From NCBI GenBank assembly GCA_049324695.1, contig JBMOMJ010000056.1, positions 186,001-250,000 on the forward strand: a stretch of DNA of 64,000 nucleotides. The letters run 5' to 3'. Positions within the stretch are counted from its first letter, which is position 1; every line of letters starts with the position of its first letter. This DNA comes from PMG-095 sp049324695 (GTDB taxonomy: Bacteria > Myxococcota_A > Polyangia > Polyangiales > Polyangiaceae). Below the pieces are notes generated by a model. That model saw nothing but the letters and a program-made list of their open reading frames with translations. It searched no databases and was not told the DNA's origin. Positions 42,017-52,200 of this stretch are shown here, one piece after another. A program made the position numbers and the translations under genes.

Positions 42017-43329
42017 GTGCGCTGATTTTTGGGCACAGCGCCGCAGCGCAAGCACCTGCAGCGCCGGCTCCCGCAGCGCCGGCGGGGCGGCCCGACGAGA
42101 GTGCGCTCGGCGAGATGTTGGTGACAGGTACGACGCAGGAGCGCTTGCCGCGCATCGCGGTGTTGCCTTCGCTGTCGCCCGATTTGGAAGACGTGATTGT
42201 GCGCGGCGTGGTGCGGCGCGACATCGAGCTCACCGGTTTGTTCGATGTGATTTCGGATTCGAAGGCGCCCGTTGGGCTCTACGGTTTCGACGATGCCATC
42301 GACATCGATGCGTGGCGTGCGCTCGGCGCCGAAGCCATCGTGAAGGTTGCGGCACGTGCCGACAACAGCCCTGGCAAGATTCAGGTGCTCGGCATCGCGT
42401 ACTTCTTGAACGTCGGTAAAGACCCTGTTTACTCGAAGAAGATTGTCGTTTCGAAGAACGATGCGCGCGTCACCGCACATCGCGTGACGGACGCGTTGCT
42501 CGGCGCACTCACGGGTCGCCCCGGCGGCTTCGCCAGCGAGCTCACGTTTTCGGCGCGCTGGGCCAAAAACCGCAGAATTTTCCGGGTCGACGCCGACGGC
42601 AACGGGCTCACTCCGCTGACCGAGCCGAACGACCACGCCATCGCTCCCACGTGGGGGCCGAACCATTCCATCTACTACTTGCTGAGCCAGAACTACGCGC
42701 CCTACGGGTTGTTCTCGTGGGCAGCGGGTACGAGCAAGCCAGTGAACGTGCCGTTCAAGACGTCGCTTTATGGAGTCGCCTTCGACAAGGGCACCACCAA
42801 GATGGCGTTGGCAGTCAGCGAGAATGCAACGAGCGCCATTTATTTGGGTGGGGTGGATGGCAGCAACATGCAGCGGATCTCCAACACCGATTTGGCAACG
42901 CATCCGACCTTCAGCCCTTCGGGCAAAGTCGCGTGGGTTGGCGGTGATGCCAAGCAGGGCACGCAGCGCATTTTCGTGAATGGCAAGGCCGTGTCGCCGT
43001 CGGGCTTTACGGCGGCTTCACCGGTGTTCTGCGACACCGAAGACGGCATTCGGCTGGTGTATTCGGTGGCGGTCGGCAACGACAAACAAGACTTGGTAAT
43101 TTCGTCGGAAGACGGCCGCGGCATCGGTCGTCTGACGCAGAACCAGGGCTCGAATACGTCGCCCGCGTGTAGCCCCGACGGTCGCATGCTGGCGTTCTTC
43201 TCGACGCGCAATAAGCAGCCGGGCATCTATCTGATGTCGCTCAAGCGCTACAAGACGCAACAGATCTCGAGCCAGCTCGGCGAGGCGCTGCGTTGGGCGG
43301 CGCTGCCCAGCGTGCCTGGGGCGCCGTGA
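41899..43329 (+). CDS. tolB: TolB-like beta-propeller protein
   Basis: 476 residues from the ATG at 41899, preceded by GGAAG at good spacing. N-terminal Arg-rich leader then signal helix (WAGIALSALIFGHSAAA). A D1 domain with LPRIAVLPSLSPDLEDVIVR precedes WD40-like propeller blades with DxxGxxLTPLTE (DADGNGLTPLTEP), SPSGK and ACSPDGRMLAF. TolB is periplasmic and binds Pal. The first 118 nt overlap the end of tolA, so two proteins are encoded in different frames there. An internal later start is not available as ATG or GTG before the signal helix. Confidence 0.9.
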   Translation: MRRQACDSESNSSRRSRARSARAYATRAGARAAWAGIALSALIFGHSAAAQAPAAPAPAAPAGRPDESALGEMLVTGTTQERLPRIAVLPSLSPDLEDVIVRGVVRRDIELTGLFDVISDSKAPVGLYGFDDAIDIDAWRALGAEAIVKVAARADNSPGKIQVLGIAYFLNVGKDPVYSKKIVVSKNDARVTAHRVTDALLGALTGRPGGFASELTFSARWAKNRRIFRVDADGNGLTPLTEPNDHAIAPTWGPNHSIYYLLSQNYAPYGLFSWAAGTSKPVNVPFKTSLYGVAFDKGTTKMALAVSENATSAIYLGGVDGSNMQRISNTDLATHPTFSPSGKVAWVGGDAKQGTQRIFVNGKAVSPSGFTAASPVFCDTEDGIRLVYSVAVGNDKQDLVISSEDGRGIGRLTQNQGSNTSPACSPDGRMLAFFSTRNKQPGIYLMSLKRYKTQQISSQLGEALRWAALPSVPGAP

Positions 43330-43365
43330 GCGATCGCACTGCGCCGTAAGCGCCGTTGTCTGCGC

Positions 43366-43953
43366 TCACACGAACAGCGAGCTGAGCGCCATCGGGATCT
43401 GCGCGTCCCCCGAGATGGTGATTTTACCGCTCATCATCAGCTCGAAAGGATTCGTTTCGCCGCGCTGCATGGCGAGAAAGTCGGCGAGTGGACAGCGCAC
43501 GCTGCACTCGGGAGCGGTCAGGTTCGGCGCTTGCGTGCCCGGTGTCAGCAGCAAGCGATGTTCTCCGCTGTCGTCGGTCAGAATGAAGGCCACGCTGCCA
43601 ACCACGCCGCGAATCAACGCGATGCGTTCGGCGTCGAGCGTGAGTGCGCGCAGCACCAGAAGGTGGGTCTCACCTGACGTCTCCGCAGAGGAGAGCATGC
43701 GCGCGCCGCGTACGATGATGGGCTCGAAGGCGCCTTCGGATAGGCGAACCTGCGCGATGGCGTCGTTTGGCGATCCAGTTGCGACCACGATGCGACCCTG
43801 GTCGATGCGAATTGCGAGCGGCGCGCCGTCGCCCACTTGGAACACCAGCGCGCCAGGCGAGTTCTGGGCGCCGAGCCGCGCAGCGAGCGGCTCGAACGCA
43901 GCGGGTAGCCAGGCCGTGAAAAACTGAGTCGGGTCGGTCGGAACTTCGGGCAT
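43366..43953 (-). CDS. SCP2-like sterol-carrier-fold protein
   Basis: 195 residues. The central region (about 30-115) shows the alternating pattern of the SCP2 sterol carrier fold: LVFQVGDGAPLAIRIDQGRI followed by VVATGSPNDAIAQVRLSEG. The C-terminal part ends in a second half (PFELMMSGKITISGDAQIP) with the typical FMSGKIKV.GD pattern. Likely a lipid or hydrophobic-ligand binder in the cytoplasm. Ends 37 nt from the converging tolB. Confidence 0.85.
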   Translation of the reverse strand: MPEVPTDPTQFFTAWLPAAFEPLAARLGAQNSPGALVFQVGDGAPLAIRIDQGRIVVATGSPNDAIAQVRLSEGAFEPIIVRGARMLSSAETSGETHLLVLRALTLDAERIALIRGVVGSVAFILTDDSGEHRLLLTPGTQAPNLTAPECSVRCPLADFLAMQRGETNPFELMMSGKITISGDAQIPMALSSLFV

Positions 43954-43962
43954 AAAAACCGG

Positions 43963-44364
43963 TCAGCTGCGAATCAGCTGGCTAATTGCGTGCGTTTCGC
44001 GCGCGCCGAGCAGACCGAATTGCACACCGAAGCCGCCCTGGTCAATCCAGCGTACAATGCCCGGTAAACGCAGAGCGCCTTTGGTGCGCGGCAGGCTGAT
44101 CTCGATGGTAAGCTCGGCGCCGAACGTTACCGGTTCTGTCGCGAACAGATACATCCCGCCGATGCTGATGTCTTTCGAGCGCCCCTCGAAGCTGGTGCCG
44201 TCCTTGCGGTGGCACGTGACTACGGCTGAGATGGCTGTTCGAGGATGACCGCGTTTTTCGACCACGATCCTCTTCGTACGCCGCTGCTTCCGTCGAGGCA
44301 ACGCCCTTCGTTCACCGCCTTCGCATTCAGGTCGCGAGCGTCGTTGGATGTCGAGGTGCGACAT
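43963..44364 (-). CDS. PilZ-domain c-di-GMP-binding protein
   Basis: 133 residues from the ATG at 44364; longer frames up to 44433 overlap the divergent gene. PilZ signatures: RxxxR in EKRGHPRTA and DxSxxG in KDISIGGMYL, followed by beta strands GIVRWIDQGGFGVQFG. It should bind cyclic di-GMP. The N-terminal ~45 residues are Arg/Lys-rich. Its ATG shares CATG with the start of the divergent gene. Follows SCP2 closely in the same direction. Confidence 0.85.
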   Translation of the reverse strand: MSHLDIQRRSRPECEGGERRALPRRKQRRTKRIVVEKRGHPRTAISAVVTCHRKDGTSFEGRSKDISIGGMYLFATEPVTFGAELTIEISLPRTKGALRLPGIVRWIDQGGFGVQFGLLGARETHAISQLIRS

Positions 44365-45253
44365 GGGGGCTAAACGCGACGGTTGGGCCCGCCACCTCGA
44401 AGGTTGGGAGCTTGGCCTTCTGGCCGTCGGCATCGCGCTGCTCGGGGTTTGGCTTGGTTTGCCGCGGCCGGTGGAGCCCAGAGTCGTGCCGCTCCCCGAG
44501 ATCGATCGCCGCGTGATTGCGCGTGCGAGAGCTTTCGACGACGCGCGGGCCGAGCTTGCCCGAACGTCGGCCTTGTCGTTCGAAGTGCGCGCAGTGGGTG
44601 AAGAGGTGCGACGTCACGGCGCCGCGATAGTGCGTGGCGATCTGGCAGGCGCCTCGCAAGCGCGCGACCAGGCGCGGCGGCTCACGCGAGCGCTGAAGGG
44701 CCGTACGTCCGTGGAGCCGCTGCAAATGCTGCGAGCCGTTCAGACGCAACTATTTCTCCAGGCGATGGGGCGCTTTCGTAAGAGCGGCAAGCCCGATCGA
44801 GAGCTCGAAGAGCTCGGGGCGAACTTCATCGAGAAGGCGCGCGCAGCTGGTTGGATCGCAGGGGACGGCACTCTGCTGCTCGATGACGAAGCGCTGCGCG
44901 CCTTGTACCGCGTGCGTTGGGCAGAGCTCACCGGCGCGCTGGAGAACGCCGCGCTACGACCGAGCCTGGACGAGTTTCGCCTCTACTATCGCGTCTTGTT
45001 GGAGCACCCCGAGGGGCTATCGCCGCTCGATCAAGACGAGCACCGCCTCGGATACGTGAACGCGCTGAGTCGGTTGGATGGAGAGTTTCCAGGCGATTTG
45101 GCGCGCGGAGTGTTGCTCTACCGCCTTGGGCGGCCTCAAGCGGCCTACCTCGCATTTTCGGCACATGCCGCAGCGCACGGCGACGGAGCCTGGTCTTTGC
45201 GCGTGCGAAACTACGCGCTCGCAGCCCTCGCACAAGCTTCTGCGACGGAGTAA
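44363..45253 (+). CDS. Membrane-anchored helical (TPR-like) protein, unknown
   Basis: 296 residues from the ATG at 44363; an earlier ATG at 44348 is less likely because it overlaps the divergent gene more. One N-terminal transmembrane helix (about 15-35; LGLLAVGIALLGVWLGL), then helical segments with Ala/Leu/Arg repeats resembling TPR-like or degenerate helical repeats. No family recognised. Followed 13 nt later by mfd on the same strand. Confidence 0.65.
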   Translation: MGAKRDGWARHLEGWELGLLAVGIALLGVWLGLPRPVEPRVVPLPEIDRRVIARARAFDDARAELARTSALSFEVRAVGEEVRRHGAAIVRGDLAGASQARDQARRLTRALKGRTSVEPLQMLRAVQTQLFLQAMGRFRKSGKPDRELEELGANFIEKARAAGWIAGDGTLLLDDEALRALYRVRWAELTGALENAALRPSLDEFRLYYRVLLEHPEGLSPLDQDEHRLGYVNALSRLDGEFPGDLARGVLLYRLGRPQAAYLAFSAHAAAHGDGAWSLRVRNYALAALAQASATE

Positions 45254-45266
45254 ACCCCTCGCGCGC

Positions 45267-48200
45267 ATGTCTGACGAGGAGCCTCTCGACGATCCAGTTT
45301 CGGCGCTCGCACTCTCTTCCGATCGCCGGTTGATCACACTCCGCGCGCTGGCGGACGAAGTGCTCGCCGCGCCCGGGCTTCACCACGTCGTGGATGCTCA
45401 AGGTGCAGCTCCCGCGCTCGCAGCGCACGCACTCGCCTTGGCGCAAGCGCCGCGTGTGCTGTACGTCGTTGCCGATGCCGACTCCGCGCGCCGTGCGCAC
45501 TCCGACCTGAGCGGACTGGGGCACGGTTTGCCCCTGGTGGGTGCGCTTGGCCGCGCTTCGAGCGCCGAAGCGTCGCCGTTGTTGCTGGCAACCTCCGAAA
45601 ACACTCCCTACGCCGAAGTGCATCCGGACCGGCGCACGGCGATGCAGCGCGCAGCAGGGCTGTTTCAAATTGCAGCGGCTTTGCCGTTTCGCTTTGCCGT
45701 GGTCACCGCGGCAGCCTTGGTGCGTCGGGTCGTGCATCCGAAGGAGCTGCGCAAGGCGTCGTTGCGCGTCGAGCTGCAGAAGGACTTCGATGTCGAAAAG
45801 GTGAGCCGCACGTTGGTCAACGCCGGCTATCTGCGTGCGCCGGTGGTGGAGGATCCAGGCACGTTTGCGGTGCGCGGCGGCCTCTTCGATGTGTGGCCGA
45901 GCGGCAGCGAGTTGCCGCTGCGCATCGAGTTGTACGGCGACATGGTTTCCACGTTGCGCGCCTTCGATCCAGACGACCAACGCACACTCAAGGAAGTGGA
46001 GAGCGCCTGGTTGCCACCCGCGCGCGAAGCCTGGATAGACCAGGATCAAGAGCAACGAGCGCGCCTCACGTTACGCGCGCTGTGCGACGAAGTCGATTAC
46101 CCCTCGAGTAAGGCGCGCGCCTTCATCGACGACGTTGCGAGCGGCCACGCGTACTTCGGCTTGGAAGGATATTTGCCAGCTTTTCACGAGCTGGTGCCAC
46201 TGTGCGAGTACTTCGACGCGGCTCTTCCGATCGTGATTGAAGATCCGGCCAGCGTGGTGCGTGCGCTGCGCGAAGAGATCGAGCGCGGCCGTGCGGCGGA
46301 GCGAGCCCGCGGCGGCACGCCGCACTTCGCTTTCGAGCGGTTGTACTTGGACGAAAACGAGCTCAGCGCGTGTCTCGGCGGACGGCGGCTCTTGTGCGTG
46401 CATCGCGTGAGCGTGCAGGGTGCGAGCCAGGCGGGTAGCCTGGTCGCAGCGCTGGAGGCGGTACCGGCCGACGCGCCATCGCTCTCGATTCGCGACCACG
46501 AAGACCTAGCGCGCGCCAGTAAAAATGCGCGCACCGGCCGCGGCAAAGCGGCTTCTTTGGATCCGCTGCTGAAACGCCTGGGCGTGTGGCACGAAGCGGG
46601 CCTCGGCGTGACCATCGCGGCACGCACGCGCACGCAGGCGGAGCGTTTGCGCGCGTTGCTCGGGCACCGCGGTGTGAACGTTGCCGAACTCGACGCACAG
46701 CACGAACCAGTGAGCGGACTGGTATCGCTCCACGTCGCCACCAACGCTCGCGGGGCGATTGCGCCGGCAGAAGGTTTCGTGCTGATCACCGAAGAAGAAA
46801 TCTTCGGTCAGCGGGCGCACCGTCCTGCTGCGCGACCGCGCGCCACCAAAGCGCTGCTTGAAGATCTGCGAGCGCTCGCGCCAGGCGACTACGTGGTGCA
46901 CGTCGACCACGGCATCGGGCGCTACCTGGGCCTCGAAAAGAAAGATGTCGGCGGCGTCAGCGTCGATCTGATCGTGGTCGAGTACACGGGCGGCAAGCTG
47001 TTTTTGCCGGTTTATCGGCTGAATCAGATCGAAAAGTATGCGGCTTCCGACACGACCCCGAAGCTGGATCGCCTGGGCGGGCAAACCTTCGCGAAGACCA
47101 AGGCGCGCGTCGAGCAACGCGTGCGGCAAATGGCGGATGAGCTCTTGCGTCTGTACGCAGAGCGCAACTCGGTGAGCAAGCTGCCGCTGCCCGCTCCGGA
47201 CGATGACTACGCCGCCTTCGAGGCGAGCTTTCCCTTCGACGAGACGCGCGACCAGGCCGCAGCGATCACTGACGTAATTTCGGATCTCAACTCCGAACGG
47301 GTGATGGATCGTTTGGTGTGCGGCGACGTGGGCTTCGGAAAGACCGAGGTAGCGCTGCGCGCGGCGTTTCTGTGCGCGAACGCTGGACGCCAAGTGGCGC
47401 TCTTGTGTCCGACCACCGTGCTGGCTCAACAGCACTACATGACGTTCTCCGCGCGGCTCGAGGATTACCCGCTGAATGTACGGGTTTTGAGCCGTTTTCA
47501 GTCGAAGAGCGAACACCTGGCCACGCTCAAAGGCCTCAAGGAAGGCAGCGTCGACATCGTCGTGGGAACGCATCGATTGCTATCCAAAGACGTGCACTTC
47601 AAGAACTTGGGCTTGCTCGTGGTCGACGAGGAGCAGCGCTTTGGGGTTTCGCACAAGGAGCGCATCAAGCAGCTGCGCACCGCAGTCGATGTGCTCACGC
47701 TGAGCGCGACGCCGATCCCGCGCACGTTGCAGCTCGCAGTCGGCGGCCTGCGCAACATGTCCATCATCACGACGCCGCCGATCGATCGCCGCGCGATTCG
47801 CACCATCACCTCGCAATTCGATCCAGAGCTCGTGCGCACCGCCGTGGAGCGCGAGCTCGAACGCGGCGGCCAAGTCTTCTACGTGTACAACCGCGTGGAA
47901 GGCATTTACGAGCGCGCCGAGCGCCTGCAGCAGCTCGTGCCACGCGCGCGCATCGCGGTTGGACACGGTCAGCTCAGCGAAGACGCCCTCGAGCGCACGA
48001 TGCTGAACTTCGTCGCGGGCGAGTACGACATTCTGGTGGCGACGGCGATCGTGGAGAGTGGTCTCGACATCCCGCGCGCGAACACGATCATCATCGATCG
48101 TGCGGATCTGTTCGGTTTGGCGCAGCTCTATCAACTTCGGGGACGTGTCGGCCGCAGTAACGAGCGTGCCTACTGCTACCTGCTGGTGCCACCCCCCAGT

Positions 48201-48878
48201 CAAATGACGGACGAAGCACGTTGGCGCCTAGAGGCGTTGGAGCGCCACACCGAGCTCGGTTCAGGTTTTCACATCGCCGCGCTCGACATGGAGTTGCGCG
48301 GCGCAGGCGACGTTCTCGGAGCGGATCAGAGCGGTTTTGTGGCCAGTGTCGGCTTTGATTTGTTCTGCCACATGCTCGAAGAAGCCACGCACGAGCTGCG
48401 CGGAGAAACCGTGGTTCACGAGGTGGATCCCGAGCTCAGCGTTGATGTGGATGCGCTGCTCCCCGAAAGCTACGTAGCGGACGTAGGCGTGCGCCTGTCT
48501 CTTTACAAGCGCTTGGCCAGCGCGGCGGACGAAGCGGAAGTCGGGGATATCGCGAGCGAACTCAACGATCGTTTTGGCGAACCACCCATCGAAGCCCGTC
48601 GCTTCATCGAGCTCATGCGTCTCAAGACGGAGCTACGACGTTTGCGTGTGCTCGGTTGCGAAGCATCGGCTCGCAGCGTCACCTTGCATTTGAGAGACGA
48701 TACGCCACTGGATCCGCAGAAAATAAGCGCACTCGTCGCACGCAAGCGATCACCGTATCGTCTCAGTCCGGATGGCCGCTTGACGCGTCGCGCGCTGGAC
48801 GAAGAGGTGGCGTCGGACGGATTGGTGCTCGCCGATCGCATGCTCAACGAGCTTTCCGAATGCATGCGCACTTCATGA
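45267..48878 (+). CDS. mfd: Transcription-repair coupling factor
   Basis: 1203 residues from the ATG at 45267; longer in-frame readings run into the preceding gene and are rejected. The N-terminal UvrB-homology region (1-~340) binds UvrA. An RNAP-interaction domain follows at about 535-600 (LAPGDYVVHVDHGIGRYLGL). The translocase has Walker A GDVGFGKTE (~686-694) and Walker B VVDEEQ (~784-789). A C-terminal TRG/autoinhibitory region completes it. Mfd removes RNAP stalled at lesions and recruits UvrABC. Length is close to the E. coli protein (1148). Confidence 0.97.
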   Translation: MSDEEPLDDPVSALALSSDRRLITLRALADEVLAAPGLHHVVDAQGAAPALAAHALALAQAPRVLYVVADADSARRAHSDLSGLGHGLPLVGALGRASSAEASPLLLATSENTPYAEVHPDRRTAMQRAAGLFQIAAALPFRFAVVTAAALVRRVVHPKELRKASLRVELQKDFDVEKVSRTLVNAGYLRAPVVEDPGTFAVRGGLFDVWPSGSELPLRIELYGDMVSTLRAFDPDDQRTLKEVESAWLPPAREAWIDQDQEQRARLTLRALCDEVDYPSSKARAFIDDVASGHAYFGLEGYLPAFHELVPLCEYFDAALPIVIEDPASVVRALREEIERGRAAERARGGTPHFAFERLYLDENELSACLGGRRLLCVHRVSVQGASQAGSLVAALEAVPADAPSLSIRDHEDLARASKNARTGRGKAASLDPLLKRLGVWHEAGLGVTIAARTRTQAERLRALLGHRGVNVAELDAQHEPVSGLVSLHVATNARGAIAPAEGFVLITEEEIFGQRAHRPAARPRATKALLEDLRALAPGDYVVHVDHGIGRYLGLEKKDVGGVSVDLIVVEYTGGKLFLPVYRLNQIEKYAASDTTPKLDRLGGQTFAKTKARVEQRVRQMADELLRLYAERNSVSKLPLPAPDDDYAAFEASFPFDETRDQAAAITDVISDLNSERVMDRLVCGDVGFGKTEVALRAAFLCANAGRQVALLCPTTVLAQQHYMTFSARLEDYPLNVRVLSRFQSKSEHLATLKGLKEGSVDIVVGTHRLLSKDVHFKNLGLLVVDEEQRFGVSHKERIKQLRTAVDVLTLSATPIPRTLQLAVGGLRNMSIITTPPIDRRAIRTITSQFDPELVRTAVERELERGGQVFYVYNRVEGIYERAERLQQLVPRARIAVGHGQLSEDALERTMLNFVAGEYDILVATAIVESGLDIPRANTIIIDRADLFGLAQLYQLRGRVGRSNERAYCYLLVPPPSQMTDEARWRLEALERHTELGSGFHIAALDMELRGAGDVLGADQSGFVASVGFDLFCHMLEEATHELRGETVVHEVDPELSVDVDALLPESYVADVGVRLSLYKRLASAADEAEVGDIASELNDRFGEPPIEARRFIELMRLKTELRRLRVLGCEASARSVTLHLRDDTPLDPQKISALVARKRSPYRLSPDGRLTRRALDEEVASDGLVLADRMLNELSECMRTS

Positions 48879-49259
48879 TGTGCGTGCGCGTGTGATCACT
48901 AACTGCTGAACGGACGTTCGCCCGCGCTACGTCGTGATCAGATCTCACGTCGATGCCACCCATACAGGTGTGGATGTCGGTTTCGACAGCGCGCAGATCG
49001 TTACAACTCACCCGAGATCTTCTCCTGCCGGTGAATCGTTGGATCCATTTCGTAGAGCACGGTTTTCAACATGGCCGGACTCGGACTCTACCGCTAAGCT
49101 GTAGTGAGCGACTGAGGCGTGCGTGGTCACGAAGGTATGCGTGTCGACATTCCAGGCTAGGCGTAGCGACGCGGCTCCAGCGTCTCGTGGTCGCGGGCTT
49201 TCTTCGTCGAACTTGGACAAGCGCTGCCGTCAACTCGCTCAGCGGGTTGAGGAGGAGTG
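48879..49259. other. Intergenic region before the giant TPR gene
   Basis: 381 bp with lower GC than the flanking genes. Open frames on either strand (for example minus 49008-49220) have no ribosome-binding site or family likeness. No hairpin terminator for mfd or strong promoter box was found by eye. Confidence 0.5.
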
Positions 49260-52200
49260 ATGGAAGCTGGAACTCAGCCGGGTCAACCCGAGTGGAATCA
49301 GACCCAGCGCATCGAGGCTCTTGAGCGTGAAGGTCGCTTTCCGGAGCTTGCCACCGAGCTAGCGGCGGCCGCCGCGCGTGCAGAAGGCACCGAGCGCGCC
49401 GCGATTCTCGCGCGGCTCGGAGAGGTCAGGCTGCGCCTCGACGATATTGCTCGCGCTCTCGAGACATTTGCGGCGAGCCTCGAGCTCGATCCGACTCAGC
49501 AAGCGAGTCGCCGCTGGTTGGAGGTGCTGCTTGCCGAACCGGCGCACGCACTCTCCGCCGCCGAGTTGCTCGAGCCGGTCTACGAGCGTGAGTTCCGCAA
49601 GATCTCGCACTCGGCGGTGATGTTGCTCGCGATTCTGGAGTTACGCGCCAATCGCTGCGCGGATCAGGACGAGCGCATCGCGATTTGGGTGCAGTTCGGC
49701 GCCGTGTTCGACGTCGCCGCAGTGCCTGCCGATCGCGCGCGCGACATCGCTGTACGCTTGCTGGTGCGCATGGCCGTGGAGTGGCCCGGCGGCGTCGCCA
49801 AATGGATTGAGCGCTTGGTACGGCTCACGCCCGATCCAACGCAGCGTTTGGAAGGTTTGGTCTCCGCGCTGAACCAGCCCTTGAGTGACGGGACTGCGAT
49901 CGCGGTGCTGTCTTTGGCCGCGGGAGACGCGCTCGCTCAGCTCGGGCGGGTAACGGAAGCGCGCGGCTTGTACGAACGTGCCCTGGCTTCGGATCCAACT
50001 TCGCCCGAGTTACTGACGCGCCTGGATTTGATGGCGGCCAGCAACGACGCGCCAGAAGTGCGCGCGAAGCGTTATTTCGATGCAATCGCGCGTACCGACG
50101 AGCCTGATCGCCGTGCCGCCCTGCGCGTGGCTCTTGGCCTTTTGCAGCACGGCGCGCTGCGTGCGACGGAAGCGGCGCTGGATACGCTGCGCCAAGCGGT
50201 GAGCGAAGCGCCGACGTTACTGCGCGCGCATCAAGCTTTGGTCACGGTGCTGCACGCGCTCGGCGACGACGAAGCGTTGCTCGCCGAATTCGAGCGCGCG
50301 CGCGGCGTGTTCGAGGGAAGCGAGCGGCGCGCGATTGAAGAGCGCATGGCGGAAGTGCTGCTCGGTCTCAACCGCGGGCAAGATGCGCTGGCCCTGGTGG
50401 CTCCCATCGTCGATCAAGCACAGGTCGACAACGGGACGCTCGATTTGGTCGAGCGCGTCGCCGAAGACGTTTCGGATTTGCCGACGCTGCGCAAGGTGTA
50501 TGAGCACCGCGTGCAGAACGCTTCCGACGGCTTCGCGCGTGTGCGGGCCTTGGAAGCTTTCGGTGAGCTCTTGCTCGATCGGCTGAACGAGCCGGTGGCA
50601 GCAGCAGCGACTTGGAAGAGCGCCGCTGAGCTTTTGGCTGAGAATGAGGACGAAAGCAGCGAACCCGAGCGACTGTACGAGCGCGCGCTGCAAGCCACAC
50701 CAAACGACGTGGCGGCTGCGCGACGGTTGATCGAGCTCTGCGCGCGCGGCGCGGATTGGACCAAGGTGCCCGGCGCGTGCCGAGCGCTGCTTGCAGCGGC
50801 GCAAGACGCGCTGGTTGCGGTGCCGGTGGTGTTGTCGCTCGAAGCGCGTGCGGCGCAGAGCGGCGGCGCTGATGAGTTCGCCAACATGGTGGACGAGGTG
50901 GTGTCGCGGCTGGAAGACAATCGCGAGGCCGAGACTCGCGAAATGGTTTCCGCCAAGGCTCGCGTGATGGCGAGCGCTGGTCGCTTCGACGAAGCCGCAC
51001 GCGTCTACGAAGCACTGATCGAGTCGTTTGCCGATGAGCCCGACGTACGCGCTTACATCGGCTTGGTCGAGAGCAGCCCGGACGCTGAGTGGCGCCACAC
51101 CAAGCGCTCCTGGTTGTTCGAGTGGCGCGTGGCAAACGCCGAAGATCCGATCGCGGTGCTGACTCACTGGGCGGCCGTAGAAGAGCAGGAATTTAGCGAT
51201 ATTCCTGCGGCGATAGCGCTCTTGGAGCGCGCTACGCAGCACGACGCGCGGCGCGCGGACGTGTGGCGGGAGCTTTCGCGTTTGCGCATCGCAAGCGGCG
51301 ATCTGGCCGCCGGTCTGGCCGCGCTGACACGAGTTCGTGAGCTAGCAACCAACGGTGACGCGACCGAAGTAGAGCTCGCGATGGCCGAGCTCCTGATCGA
51401 GCGCCTCGATCAGCCACAGGACGCGCTTCCACTCGTCGAGGCGGCGTTGGCGGCACATCCCGAGAACCCACGCCTGCGTGAGCTCACCCTCTCGCTTTGC
51501 CGCGTACCGTCTACGCGTGCGAAGGCGAGTGAGCTCCTCGAGCGAGCTAGCGCTGCCATCGATTCGCCGGAAAATCAGCGGGCGACGTTGCGCTTGCTGT
51601 TGGATAGCAGCGAAGAAGCAGCGCGCGAGGGCGCCCCCGAGCTTTCCCCGTTGCGTCGACGTTGGTTCGAGCGCCTAGTCGCGCTCGAGAGCGGTGACGC
51701 CGCGCTCGCCGTGTTCGAGCGCGCCGCCGCGGAGTTCCCCACCGAATCCGGAATTTGGGACGCGGTGGAGCAAGGTGCAATCCGGGCCAAACATCCCGAA
51801 GGTGCTTTGCGTGCGTACACTGGTGCGCTCGCGCGCGCCGAAGATCCCAAACTCGCCGAAGAGCTCGGCAAGCGGCTGGTCGCCTTCTCTGAGGAGCACG
51901 TCGGTAACCCCGGCGCGCTGACCGCGCCACTCGAGCGCCTGCTGATGGTTGCTCCCAGTGCGCGCTGGGCTTTCGAGCGGGTGAAGATTGGCCTGACGCG
52001 CGAACAGCGGTGGGAATCGCTATTCCCGCTGTACGAGCGCGTGATCGACGCCACCCCCGACGAGGCCGAGCGCGCCGCATTGCTGGACGAAGCCGCCATC
52101 GCAGCCCGCGATTTGGCGACCGATCCGGAGCGGGCGATTGCTTATTGGGAAAGCTACTTTGCGCTGCGTTCCAATGACGCGCGCGTCGATTTGGCGTTGG

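Noticed and set aside
45078..45266. 63-codon N-terminal extension of mfd
   Set aside because: It overlaps the preceding gene; family alignments begin at the ATG at 45267.
46506..47573. 355-codon minus-strand frame opposite mfd
   Set aside because: mfd motifs cover this stretch; antisense reading has no domain.
49008..49220. 70-codon minus-strand frame upstream of the giant TPR gene
   Set aside because: Isolated, no Shine-Dalgarno, no similarity to a family.
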